A stretch of DNA of 37,850 bases from NCBI GenBank assembly GCA_964447605.1, contig CAYUTA010000024.1:1-37850 (forward strand). The letters are read 5' to 3'. Source of the DNA: CAYUTA01 sp964447605. GTDB taxonomy: Bacteria; Bacillota; Clostridia; Christensenellales; CAG-138. This document shows, piece after piece, positions 18,346 through 26,126 of the stretch. Made by a program: the position numbers and the translations under genes. The stretch's first letter is position 1, and each line of letters opens with the position of its first letter. The notes beneath the pieces are model-generated. The model had not been told where the DNA came from. It worked only from the letters and a program-made list of their open reading frames with translations, and ran no database searches.

Positions 18346-18367
18346 ACATTTGAAAAAGGGGGGTTCC

Positions 18368-20110
18368 ATGGCTTACCGTGCGCTTTACCGGCAATACCGC
18401 CCGACCCGTTTTTGCGACGTGGTCGGGCAGGAGCATATCACCACCACGCTCATCCATCAGGTCGAGAGCGGGCGCATTGCGCATGCGTACCTGTTCTGCG
18501 GTACGCGCGGCACGGGCAAGACCACCTCGGCACGGATTTTTGCGCGCGCAGTCAACTGCCTCGCGCCGGAAGGCGGCGAGCCCTGCGGCAGCTGCGCGGC
18601 GTGCCAAGCCGCGCAAAGCGAGGTCAACGGCGACATTGTGGAAATCGACGCGGCCAGCAACAACGGCGTGGACGACGTGCGTGCGCTCATCGAACGCGTG
18701 CAGTTCGCCCCGCTGCAGCTGCGCAGGCGTGTGTATATCATCGACGAAGCGCACATGATCACCGGCCCGGCGTTCAACGCGCTGCTCAAAACGCTCGAGG
18801 AACCGCCGGAGCACGTGGTGTTCATCCTCGCCACGACCGAGCCGCAGAAGCTGCCTGCCACCATCCTTTCGCGCTGCCAGCGGTTCGATTTCCGCAGGCT
18901 GTTCGTTAAGGATATCGTCTCCACGCTCAAAAGCGTGCTTCGTCACGCGGGCGCTTCCATTGAAGAGGACGGATTGCTGTTGATTGCGCGCGCGGCCGAC
19001 GGCGGTATGCGCGACGCGCTCTCGCTTGCCGACCAGTGCCTGGCCTTTTGCGGAAACACCGTTTCCACAGGCGACGTTTACGCCGTGCTCGGCAGCATGG
19101 AGGAAGGCTTTCTGTTTGACATGGCCGACGCGCTCCTTGCCGGCGACACGCAGCGCGCGCTGCGGCAGCTGGACGGCATTGTACGCGGCGGGCGCGACCT
19201 GTCCGTATTCTGCGCGGACATGGCGGCGCATTTCCGCGGGCTGCTGCTTGCCAAGGCATGCGGCGAGTGTGCAAATCTGCTCGACTGCTCCGGCGATACG
19301 ATGCAGCGTTATCTCGCGCAGTGCGGGCGCGGCGGCCAGACGCAGCTGCTGATTGCGCTCGAGCTGCTGCTGCGCGCACAGGGCGACATGCGCTATCTTG
19401 CGGCGCCGCGCGCCATGCTCGAAAGCACGCTGGTGCGGATTTGCCGGCCGGAGGATGCGCGCAGCATCGAATCGCTTGAGGCGCGCGTCGAAAAGCTGGA
19501 GCTTGGAACGGCCGTCCAGCCCCGCGGGGCTCAGCCCGTGTTTCCGGCGCAGGATGCGCCCACGCGGGCGCACACGGACGCGGCGCCGTTCGTGCAGGGA
19601 GACGGCGCGCCCCCCTGGGACGACTTTCCGCCGCCGCCGCCCGAGGAACCCCTTGCGCCCATGCCGGAATGCCGTGCCGGCGCCGCGCCCGTTTCCGGCA
19701 AAGGCGGCAAGGGTCAAGCTTCCGGCGGTGCGCGGGACGTTGCCTCCGCCGCACGGGCGCGTCCACAGAGCGTAGCGCCGCCCACACCGGCGGCAGACGA
19801 CGCGGACAGGCTTTGGAACGCGGTGCTCGAGGCCATCCGCATACAAAACGTCATGGTGCATATGATGGCCAGAAACGGCGTCGCGCAGCAGATTGTGGAC
19901 GGTACGCTTGTGGTCGGCTTTTCCGATGCGGACGAGGTGCAGTTCAACAGCGTCAGCGCGGCGATCAACTTCAGCCGGTTGCAGGGGATTTTGCAGCAGA
20001 TGCAGCCTGGGATGCAGCTGCGGTTCACCAAGGTGCGCCTGACCCCCGCTTCCGAGACGTCGACCGCACGCGCAAAGGCCCTGTTTGGAGACAAATTGAT
20101 CATTGAGTGA
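18368..20110 (+). CDS. dnaX: DNA polymerase III subunit gamma/tau
   Basis: This encodes 580 residues from the ATG at 18368 (AAAGGGGGG upstream; an in-frame ATG at 18350 overlaps that site). It is the AAA+ clamp-loader ATPase that loads the beta clamp and organises the replisome. Walker A GTRGTGKT is at residues 45-52. Zinc cysteines are C64, C73, C76 and C79. Walker B DEAH is at 126-129, and the SRC arginine finger is at 168-170. Residues about 385-480 are a Pro/Ala-rich linker (for example PPPPPEEPLAPMPE), followed by a small C-terminal domain beginning DDADRLWNAVLEAIRIQN. No obvious programmed frameshift signal for a gamma form was found. It heads the dnaX-ybaB-recR cluster. Confidence 0.96.
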   Translation: MAYRALYRQYRPTRFCDVVGQEHITTTLIHQVESGRIAHAYLFCGTRGTGKTTSARIFARAVNCLAPEGGEPCGSCAACQAAQSEVNGDIVEIDAASNNGVDDVRALIERVQFAPLQLRRRVYIIDEAHMITGPAFNALLKTLEEPPEHVVFILATTEPQKLPATILSRCQRFDFRRLFVKDIVSTLKSVLRHAGASIEEDGLLLIARAADGGMRDALSLADQCLAFCGNTVSTGDVYAVLGSMEEGFLFDMADALLAGDTQRALRQLDGIVRGGRDLSVFCADMAAHFRGLLLAKACGECANLLDCSGDTMQRYLAQCGRGGQTQLLIALELLLRAQGDMRYLAAPRAMLESTLVRICRPEDARSIESLEARVEKLELGTAVQPRGAQPVFPAQDAPTRAHTDAAPFVQGDGAPPWDDFPPPPPEEPLAPMPECRAGAAPVSGKGGKGQASGGARDVASAARARPQSVAPPTPAADDADRLWNAVLEAIRIQNVMVHMMARNGVAQQIVDGTLVVGFSDADEVQFNSVSAAINFSRLQGILQQMQPGMQLRFTKVRLTPASETSTARAKALFGDKLIIE

Positions 20111-20355
20111 CCCGGGCCGGGCGGAGCATGCACAGGGCGGGCGCGCCCCCGCCATTGTCTCGCATTGAGCGGTTTTAAGGGGCGTCCCCGCCCGAACGCG
20201 CGGCATTGCGCTATGCGCGGCCCGTTTCCCGGTATGCGGCCCCTGCAAAACGCGCGGGGATGTGTTTTTTCGGCAGACCTGCGGCGTGCAGGGCGGCGCA
20301 GACGCTTTTGTGTACGCAATCAGGTATCATCACAACACAGGAGGAGCATTCAGGT

Positions 20356-20712
20356 ATGGCAAAAGGCGGATTCCCCGGCAAGGGCGGCATGGGCGGCATG
20401 AACATCCAACAGATGATGAAGCAGGCGCAGCAGATGCAGCAGCAGATGCAGCAGCAGATGCAGAAAACGCAGGAGGACCTGCAGGCGCGCGAGTTTTCCG
20501 CAAGCGCGGGCGGCGGCATGGTAACGGCCACGGCGCTTGGCTCCAGGGAGCTCAAGAGCCTGACCATCGCGCCGGCATGCGTGGACCCCGACGACATTGA
20601 GATGCTGCAGGATCTCGTGCTTTCCGCGGTCAACGAAGCGTTGCGCGCGGCATCTGAAGCCGCCGAGGCCGAAATGAGCAAGCTCACCGGCGGCATGAAC
20701 CTTGGGTTTTAG
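20356..20712 (+). CDS. YbaB/EbfC nucleoid-associated protein
   Basis: This encodes 118 residues from the ATG at 20356 after an AGGAGGAG site. The start MAKGGFPGKGGMGGMNIQQM is followed by an MQQQMQQQMQ-rich helix, then the conserved core REFSASAGGGMVTATALGSR and KSLTIAPACVDPDDIEMLQD. It ends MSKLTGGMNLGF, the usual family ending. The dimer binds DNA and often accompanies RecR. It lies 245 bases after dnaX and 12 bases before recR. The methionine/glutamine-rich helix is longer than average but normal for the family. Confidence 0.93.
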   Translation: MAKGGFPGKGGMGGMNIQQMMKQAQQMQQQMQQQMQKTQEDLQAREFSASAGGGMVTATALGSRELKSLTIAPACVDPDDIEMLQDLVLSAVNEALRAASEAAEAEMSKLTGGMNLGF

Positions 20713-20724
20713 CCGGGCAAACAT

Positions 20725-21324
20725 ATGGTAACCATCGCATCCATCGTACGGCTGACCACACAGCTGAGCCGTCTGCCCGGCATCGGGCAAAAGACGGCCC
20801 AGCGGCTGGCGTACCACATCCTCGAGGTGCCGGAAACGCAGGCCATGGAGCTTGCCGGCGCCATCGTCGACGCGCGCCAAACCATTAAAAGCTGCCCGGT
20901 GTGCGGCATGTACACCGACGTGACGCCCTGCGCCATCTGCGCGGATCAGGCGCGCGACAGCGGCGTGCTGTGCGTGGTTTGTAACGCGCGCGACGTGACT
21001 GCAATGGAAAAGACGCGGGAGTTTAACGGCAAATACCATGTGCTGGGCGGGGTGCTCTCGCCCATGGACGGCGTGGGGCCGAACGATATCCGCATCAACG
21101 AGCTGGTCGCGCGCGTTAAAGGCGGCGGCATGCGCGAGGTCATCCTTGCCACCGACCCGGATGTGGAGGGCGAGGCCACGGCTTCGTATATTGCGCGGCT
21201 GCTCAGGCCGACGGGCGTTTCTTGCACGCGCATTGCGCACGGCATTCCCATTGGCGGGAATCTGGAATACACCGACGAGGTAACGCTTGCCAAGGCGCTC
21301 GAAGGGCGGCGCTCAATGCTCTGA
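20725..21324 (+). CDS. recR: Recombination mediator RecR
   Basis: This encodes 199 residues, the normal length. RecR works with RecO and RecF to load RecA at gaps. An N-terminal helix-hairpin-helix (LSRLPGIGQKTAQRLAYHIL) is followed by a four-cysteine zinc finger, C57, C60, C69 and C72 (SCPVCGMYTDVTPCAIC). A Toprim domain covers about 80-175 (VLGGVLSPMDGVGPNDI, then EVILATDPDVEGEATASYIA). The C-terminus contains RIAHGIPIGGNLEYTDEVTL. The ATG at 20725 has only a weak upstream site (CCGGGCAAACAT), so translation may depend on coupling with ybaB. Confidence 0.96.
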   Translation: MVTIASIVRLTTQLSRLPGIGQKTAQRLAYHILEVPETQAMELAGAIVDARQTIKSCPVCGMYTDVTPCAICADQARDSGVLCVVCNARDVTAMEKTREFNGKYHVLGGVLSPMDGVGPNDIRINELVARVKGGGMREVILATDPDVEGEATASYIARLLRPTGVSCTRIAHGIPIGGNLEYTDEVTLAKALEGRRSML

Positions 21325-21415
21325 CGAGCGCCCCCACTTTGCGGCTTCCAATTGGTCTATATGTTGAATTGTTCACCACTTTCTTCGATATTTTTGTCCA
21401 TATATAAACCGCCTG

Positions 21416-21469
21416 CCCACCGCGCATCGGGTTGCCGGGCGTGGCGTCCGGTGGGAAAGCCGTTTTTTT
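21416..21469 (+). terminator. Possible terminator after recR
   Basis: CCCACCG (21416-21422) pairs with CGGTGGG (21449-21455) around a GC-rich loop, followed seven bases later by seven T at 21463-21469. The stem-to-T distance is longer than ideal. Confidence 0.4.
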
Positions 21470-21491
21470 CATATTATTTTTCGAAACAGGG

Positions 21492-21522
21492 TTGACTAAC
21501 CCCCCGGGGATCGGCTTATGCT
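21492..21522 (+). promoter_or_regulatory. MerR-type promoter with 19-bp spacer
   Basis: TTGACT at 21492-21497 and TATGCT at 21517-21522 are separated by 19 bases containing the palindrome CCCCGGGG. Overlong spacers with a central dyad are the hallmark of promoters twisted open by MerR-family activators. It lies directly upstream of a MerR-family gene, so autoregulation is likely. Confidence 0.6.
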
Positions 21523-21540
21523 CTTATCGAGGTGATGCGT

Positions 21541-22425
21541 ATGTGGATCAGTCAAGCCTGTAAGGCCACGGGTTTAACGAAAAAAGCAATCGAATACTAT
21601 CTGTTACAGGGGCTGATTTCCCCGTCGGTTTCGGATAGCGGCTACCGGGATTACAGCGCGGCGGATATCGCGTTGCTGCATAAAGTCTCCGTTCTCAGAA
21701 GGCTTGACATAGGTGTTGACGAAATAAAAACCATCCTTATGGACGAATCGGGCTCCGCGTTGCAGGCCGTGTCTGTTCGGAAGGAATTGCGCTTTCAGCG
21801 GGAGGCGGCAAAAAAAGCAATCCTGTCCAAATTAAGCGGCGGCGCGTCCTATTCCGAAATTGACGCGGAGCTGCGGGCGATTGATCCTGGCAAAACCATT
21901 GCCGAGAAGCTTTTGGAAGCCTTTCCGGGTTATTACGGCAGGTTTATTTGCCTTCATTTTGCCCGGTTTTTAAATGTGCCTGTTGAAACGGAACGCCAGC
22001 AGGCCGCCTATGACACGATCGTTTCTTTCCTGGATGGCGTTCCGCCGTTTGCTTTGCCGCGGGAGCTGCAAACGTATTTAATCGAGAGCACAAGGCATAT
22101 CGGCACAGAACAGATTACAAAAATGCTTGAAAGCGCGCGCACGTCCATCGAACATCCCGACGAGTTTCTGTCCGGCAACAAAGAACTGCTGGCGTGGTAT
22201 CTTTCATATAAGCAATCCGATGCATATAAGCGTTCGCCCGCATATAAAATCGCGGAGTTTATGAAGGAATTCAACAGCGCAAGCGGATATTGCGATGTTT
22301 TTATTCCTGCGCTAAAGCAATTAAGCAGCGCGTATTCACAATACTGCCGGCAGCTGGAGCTGGCCCATGAAAAGCTGCTGGAGCAGTATCCGGAGATTGA
22401 GAAGCGGAACGGCCCAGGCCAATGA
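21541..22425 (+). CDS. MerR-family transcriptional regulator with large C-terminal domain
   Basis: This encodes 294 residues from the ATG at 21541, six bases after GAGGTG (an ATG at 21535 and a GTG at 21532 are alternatives). Residues 1-70 are a MerR winged helix: WISQACKATGLTKKAIEYYL, GYRDYSAADIALLHKVSVLR and LDIGVDEIKTIL. A helical linker follows, then about 170 residues of mostly helical C-terminal domain (EAFPGYYGRFICLHFARFLN, YLIESTRHIG). I do not recognise a ligand-binding fold there. Its base composition is visibly lower in GC than the neighbours, suggesting a different origin. No target operon follows on the same strand; the next gene is convergent. Confidence 0.85.
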   Translation: MWISQACKATGLTKKAIEYYLLQGLISPSVSDSGYRDYSAADIALLHKVSVLRRLDIGVDEIKTILMDESGSALQAVSVRKELRFQREAAKKAILSKLSGGASYSEIDAELRAIDPGKTIAEKLLEAFPGYYGRFICLHFARFLNVPVETERQQAAYDTIVSFLDGVPPFALPRELQTYLIESTRHIGTEQITKMLESARTSIEHPDEFLSGNKELLAWYLSYKQSDAYKRSPAYKIAEFMKEFNSASGYCDVFIPALKQLSSAYSQYCRQLELAHEKLLEQYPEIEKRNGPGQ

Positions 22426-22583
22426 GCGCCCCCTATCCATCGGCGGCCGCCCGGATATGCCGCTTCCGGGCATCGCGCGCGCGGCGGAGGGATTCGCGCT
22501 TCCGGCACGCGCGCCCAGCGTTTTCCGGCGGGGGAGCCGCGTCCTTTGGCGACCCGTTCAAACGGCGGCTGTCGTTATCGCCC

Positions 22584-23669
22584 CTACAGATACGGCAGGG
22601 TATAGGTCTCGATGGTCCCGTCCTCAAAGTAATTGTAATCGTCCAGCACGGGCGAATAGGAGGTCACGCGAATTTCCCGCAGTTTTGGATCGAACGTCAG
22701 CAGCACAAGGTATCCGCCGCCGCCGTTTTCATAGCCCTGATAGTCGTTCATCAGCGCATAGACACTGCGGTCAGCCGCACGGTCGGAATTTTCATCCACC
22801 TCCTGAATCACGTGCTGCACGCGGTGCCTGTGCCCGCAGAGAACGTATTTGACATTCGGGTTTTTCATCACAACCTTGCGGTACAGGTGGCGGCCGTCGC
22901 CCCGCGGCACGCCGTCAAAGTCGAGATACTCGTGTACGATCAGCACCGCGGTGCGGTCCGCGTATTGGGCGAGGATTTCGTTGAGCCAGTCGTAATCGTC
23001 CAGGCTGAGCCGGTAGCCCGTTCCGATAAAGATGAACGCGTCGCGCCCGATGGTTACAAGATCATACCGCCTGCGCCAGGTCTCGTCCCGGCCGCCAAGC
23101 GTCGGCGTGTCCGATAGCCCGAGCGCCTCCATCAGCTCCGCATAGCGTCCATAGTCCTGCCCGGTCTGCGTCAGCATGCCGACGAGGTCATGGTTGCCCG
23201 CCACGGAAAAAAACGGCAGCGCGCCGGAAAAGCGGGAAAGCGCGGCGCGCGCCGCGTCCCACTCGGCCTGAACCTCCGGCTTGTTGACAATATCGCCCGT
23301 GTGGACGACGTAGCGGATAGAAAGCGCGTCCCGGTTATCCACAACCCACCGGGTCATGGCGTCGAACTGTTCCGGATAGGTGGAGGCATAGCTCTGCGTG
23401 TCGCCAAACCAGGCGATCGTGAACGGTTTAAGCGCCGGGTCCGGCGTAGGCTCCGGCACGCGGGTTGATTCCGGCGTGGACGCGGGCACAAGCTCCGCCA
23501 GCTCCACAGGGCCCGCGGACGCGTCCGTTCTGTCCCCGCCTCCGGGCACGCAGGCCCACAGACAGGCGCAGGCGGCCGCAAGCAGCCAAAGCGCGGCAAC
23601 GGACAAGCGCTTCCCGCCGCGCGCCCGCCCGCCCATACTGCCCGGCCGGTTCAATTGGTCAGTCCACAT
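22584..23669 (-). CDS. Secreted or lipid-anchored calcineurin-like metallophosphoesterase
   Basis: About 361 residues. I take the ATG at 23669, which overlaps the proS stop by 11 bases and could be translationally coupled. A TTG at 23687 with GGAG upstream and an ATG at 23636 are alternatives. The N-terminus has basic residues, a hydrophobic stretch (LSVAALWLLAAACACLWAC) with lipobox-like cysteines, then a Pro/Thr/Glu-rich linker (STPESTRVPEPTPDPALKP). The phosphoesterase motifs are WFGDTQSYAS, VHTGDIVNK, AGNHDLVG, IVHEYLDF and CGHRHR, giving the usual dimetal site. It would cleave a phosphoester outside the membrane. The C-terminus (NGGGGYLVLLTFD) completes the fold. The substrate is unknown. 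Confidence 0.85.
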   Translation of the reverse strand: MWTDQLNRPGSMGGRARGGKRLSVAALWLLAAACACLWACVPGGGDRTDASAGPVELAELVPASTPESTRVPEPTPDPALKPFTIAWFGDTQSYASTYPEQFDAMTRWVVDNRDALSIRYVVHTGDIVNKPEVQAEWDAARAALSRFSGALPFFSVAGNHDLVGMLTQTGQDYGRYAELMEALGLSDTPTLGGRDETWRRRYDLVTIGRDAFIFIGTGYRLSLDDYDWLNEILAQYADRTAVLIVHEYLDFDGVPRGDGRHLYRKVVMKNPNVKYVLCGHRHRVQHVIQEVDENSDRAADRSVYALMNDYQGYENGGGGYLVLLTFDPKLREIRVTSYSPVLDDYNYFEDGTIETYTLPYL

Positions 23670-25392
23670 GCGCCGCAATTTCAGCAAACAGCTCCGTCTT
23701 TAGCGCCCGCACCGCCTCGGCGGCCGCAGCCACCGGCACCTTGCGCACAATGCGCCTGTCGCGCGTGGTCAGTTCCACAACGCCTTCGTTAAGGTTGCGC
23801 GGGCTGACGGTGATGCGGATGGGCGCGCCCAGCAGGTCCGCGTCGGAAAACATGTTGCCCGCGCTGACGGCGCGCTCGTCAAGCATGGTCTCCACGTCCG
23901 CCTTCTGCAGCGCGTCGTACAGCTGCGTCGCCACGCTGCGCGTTTCCTCCGCGTCCGCGCGCAGGCAGCAGATATGCGCCTCCCAGGGCGCGATGGAAAT
24001 CGGCCAGATGGGACCGTAATCATCGTGACTCTCCTCGCACACCGAGGCGCAGAGGCGGCCTACGCCGATGCCGTAGCAGCCCATGACGGGGTGGTGCAGC
24101 GCGCCCGCTTCATCGATATACTGCATGTGCATCGCCTTGGTATACTTTGCACCGAGCTGGAAGATATTTCCCACCTCGATGCCGTTGCGCACGGTGAGCG
24201 CGCGCTTGCCGCACGCCGGGCAGGGGCCGCCCTCACGCGCCTTGGCAATGTCCACAAAATTGGCCTGGCCATAATCCCTATCCATGTTGAAGCCCACATA
24301 ATGGTGGTCTTTTTGGTTGGCGCCGCACACGAAGCTGCCGATCCCTTCAAGGGAACGGTCGAATACCGCCGTCACATGCTCCGGCAGGCCCATCGGCCCG
24401 ATAAAGCCCGCCACGATGCCGCTGCCGTCCGTGATCTCCGCCGGATGAATCTCCGCGCCAAGGTGGTTGCGCAGCTTGACCTCGTTGATTTCGGTATCTC
24501 CGCGCACAAAGGCAATCACATACGCGTCGTCGGCGTTTTTCTGGTAAACCACGGCCTTGCAGGTCTTGCGCGCGTCCATGCCGAGGAATTGCGCCACCGC
24601 CTCGATGGTCGCCATGTCCGGCGTTGGGGTCCGTTCAAGCGGTTCAACCGCCTCGAGCCCCGCGTTGTTTGTAATGCATTCCGCGGCCTCGAGGTTGGCC
24701 TTGAAGCCGCAGTCCTCGCACAGGATCAGCGTATCCTCGCCAATGTCGGCAAGCAGCATGAACTCATGGGAGATGCTGCCGCCCATCATGCCGGAATCCG
24801 ACAGCACGGCCACGACGTTTTTGCAGCCCGCCCGGGCAAAGATGCGCTTATAGGCTTCATAGCAGCGCGCGTAGTACGCCTCCAGGTCCTCCTGCGAGGT
24901 ATGGAACGAGTACGCGTCCTTCATCGTGAACTCGCGCACACGGATCAGGCCGCCGCGCGCGCGCGGTTCGTCGCGGAACTTCGTCTGAATCTGGTAGATC
25001 ATGAACGGATACTTTGCGTAAGTTTTGGCCACGTCGCGCACCAGATGCACCGCGGCCTCCTCGTGCGTCATGCCGAGCACCAGCTCCGCGCCGAGACGGT
25101 CCTTCAAACGCAAGAGCTCCTTGCCGACGCTCGTATAGCGGCCGCTCTCCTTCCAGAGGTCTGCCGGCAGCACCACCGGGAACAGCACCTCCTGCCCATC
25201 GATGCGGTCCATCTCCTCGCGGATGATCCGCTCGATCTTGCGCGTGATGCGCCGCGCGGGCGTATACAGCGAATATCCGCCCGTGGTCACCTGCCGGATA
25301 TAGCCGCCGCGCACCATCAGCGCGTGGCTGTCAATCGTACAATCGGCGGGCTTTTCCTTATAGCGTTCGCCCACCAGCATGCTCATTTTCAT
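23659..25392 (-). CDS. proS: Prolyl-tRNA synthetase, bacterial type with editing insertion
   Basis: This encodes 577 residues from the ATG at 25392 (GGGAGGCAACAGGT upstream). It is a class II synthetase charging tRNA-Pro. Motif 2 is seen in KFRDEPRARGGLIRVREFTM, motif 3 in MGCYGIGVGRL, and the proline-site region in LVLGMTHEEAAVHLV. Between motifs 2 and 3 lies the INS editing domain (about residues 225-400; TCKAVVYQKNADDAYVIAFV), which removes misacylated Ala. This architecture and length are those of the bacterial (prokaryote-like) form. I see no T-box leader in the short upstream region. The phosphoesterase gene downstream overlaps its stop. Confidence 0.95.
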   Translation of the reverse strand: MKMSMLVGERYKEKPADCTIDSHALMVRGGYIRQVTTGGYSLYTPARRITRKIERIIREEMDRIDGQEVLFPVVLPADLWKESGRYTSVGKELLRLKDRLGAELVLGMTHEEAAVHLVRDVAKTYAKYPFMIYQIQTKFRDEPRARGGLIRVREFTMKDAYSFHTSQEDLEAYYARCYEAYKRIFARAGCKNVVAVLSDSGMMGGSISHEFMLLADIGEDTLILCEDCGFKANLEAAECITNNAGLEAVEPLERTPTPDMATIEAVAQFLGMDARKTCKAVVYQKNADDAYVIAFVRGDTEINEVKLRNHLGAEIHPAEITDGSGIVAGFIGPMGLPEHVTAVFDRSLEGIGSFVCGANQKDHHYVGFNMDRDYGQANFVDIAKAREGGPCPACGKRALTVRNGIEVGNIFQLGAKYTKAMHMQYIDEAGALHHPVMGCYGIGVGRLCASVCEESHDDYGPIWPISIAPWEAHICCLRADAEETRSVATQLYDALQKADVETMLDERAVSAGNMFSDADLLGAPIRITVSPRNLNEGVVELTTRDRRIVRKVPVAAAAEAVRALKTELFAEIAAHVD

Positions 25393-25500
25393 ACCTGTTG
25401 CCTCCCACATTCTTTAAACAATTTATTATCCGATACTTTTGCATTTCTGTAAAGCCCGTATTCCATGGGGATTTCCGTTCCGTATAAATCGTGCGGAATC

Positions 25501-25530
25501 TTGCACATTTTTGCGCGGGCGTGATATACT
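25501..25530 (+). promoter_or_regulatory. Promoter for the DUF1858 gene
   Basis: TTGCAC at 25501-25506, an 18-base spacer and TATACT at 25525-25530, about 70 bases before the ATG at 25599. Near-consensus housekeeping sigma promoter. Confidence 0.6.
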
Positions 25531-25598
25531 AGCCCCATATAGAATATCGAACCGGCCCCGGCCAATCCGGCGCGCCGGATTTTAGGAGGAGTTTTCAA

Positions 25599-25799
25599 AT
25601 GCAGGCAACCAAAGATATGACCATTCAGAAAGTCATCGAGCTTGACGAGGGCACGGCGGGCATCCTCATGGACGCGGGCATGCATTGCCTCGGCTGCGCA
25701 ATGGCGCACGGCGAGACGGTGGAGCAGGCGTGCGCGGTGCACGGCATCGACGTTGATGCGCTCATGGTCCGGATCAACGCGCTTCTTGCAGACAAATAG
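25599..25799 (+). CDS. DUF1858 small CxxC protein (hybrid-cluster-associated type)
   Basis: This encodes 66 residues from the ATG at 25599 after GGAGGAGTTTTCAA. It matches the DUF1858 pattern: MTIQKVIELDEGTAGILMDA, then GMHCLGCAMAHGETVEQACA and a C-terminal helix VDALMVRINALLAD. The CxxC (HCLGC) is the family's conserved redox or metal site. Members occur as single domains or fused to hybrid-cluster proteins; the molecular role is unsettled. It stands alone here with its own promoter, divergent from proS, and is followed by a family A repeat. Confidence 0.88.
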   Translation: MQATKDMTIQKVIELDEGTAGILMDAGMHCLGCAMAHGETVEQACAVHGIDVDALMVRINALLADK

Positions 25800-25907
25800 A
25801 ATTCTTCCGTCAAAAACCATATTTTTCGGCGGATAATCGCTGCGGCAAATCTTCTCTGAGACGGGCAAGCCCGTTCACACCCGTTCTGACACGCCGCGGC
25901 CTCCCGA

Positions 25908-26034
25908 CCCCCCCGTGACTTTTTTGACGGGGACAACCGCATGTTGCTCTCGCCCTGCGGGCGCCCGTTCGGCAACATGCACGGGGAGACCGCCCAAACC
26001 GGACGATCCGTTCCACCGGCAAAGTCTGTAACCC
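25908..26034 (-). repeat. Family A modular intergenic repeat, copy A2
   Basis: Read leftward it gives TTTGCCGGTGGAACGGATCG, then TCCGGTTTGGGCGGTCTCCC, GTGCATGTTGCCGAACGG, GCCCGCAGGGCG, AACATGCGGTTGTCCCCG and TCAAAAAAGTCACGGGGGGG. All blocks have counterparts in copies A1, A3 or A4. Confidence 0.8.
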
Positions 26035-26062
26035 TCAAAAAAGTGGCAAAGTCACTTTTTGA
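26035..26062. terminator. AT-rich bidirectional hairpin
   Basis: TCAAAAAAGTG (26035-26045) and CACTTTTTGA (26053-26062) pair around GCAAAGT, with one bulged base. The T-rich 3' arm on both strands could terminate both the DUF1858 and the anti-sigma transcripts. A related element occurs at about 37682-37695. Confidence 0.5.
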
Positions 26063-26071
26063 TACACCGCG

Positions 26072-26098
26072 GCGGCACAGGTACAATACCTGTGCCGC
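26072..26098. terminator. Perfect 12-bp hairpin after the anti-sigma gene
   Basis: GCGGCACAGGTA (26072-26083), loop CAA, TACCTGTGCCGC (26087-26098). It lies 29 bases beyond the anti-sigma stop. No T-run follows on either strand, so it may be a stabilising 3' stem or protein site rather than a classical terminator. Confidence 0.5.
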
Positions 26099-26126
26099 TA
26101 GGCGTTGCCGTCTATAGGGGCGCGCG

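Larger units (their letters stand above)
17620..18367. other. 748-base non-coding region upstream of dnaX, built largely of repeats
   Basis: No supportable gene. From left to right it holds about 330 bases of unremarkable sequence, a promoter-like TGCTATAAT at 17976-17984, a family A repeat (about 18012-18200), a family B repeat (18252-18345) and the dnaX promoter region. Firmicutes often carry the SRP RNA just before dnaX, but I could not find the conserved GGAAG...GCAGCC domain on the coding strand. Confidence 0.6.
25800..26126. other. Convergent gap filled by repeat and hairpins
   Basis: No gene is supported in these 327 bases between the convergent DUF1858 and anti-sigma genes. They contain the inverted copy of repeat family A, an AT-rich hairpin at 26035-26062 and a perfect 12-bp hairpin at 26072-26098. 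Confidence 0.6.

Noticed and set aside
18332..20248. 638-codon open frame on the minus strand opposite dnaX
   Set aside because: It mirrors dnaX and has Arg/His/Ala-rich composition with no family motif; long antisense frames are expected in GC-rich genes.
23974..25452. 492-codon plus-strand frame opposite proS
   Set aside because: Shadow of proS; the proS motifs are unambiguous and the antisense frame has no recognisable domain.
25393..25598. T-box riboswitch upstream of proS
   Set aside because: The upstream region is short and shared with the divergent DUF1858 promoter; no T-box core sequence was seen.
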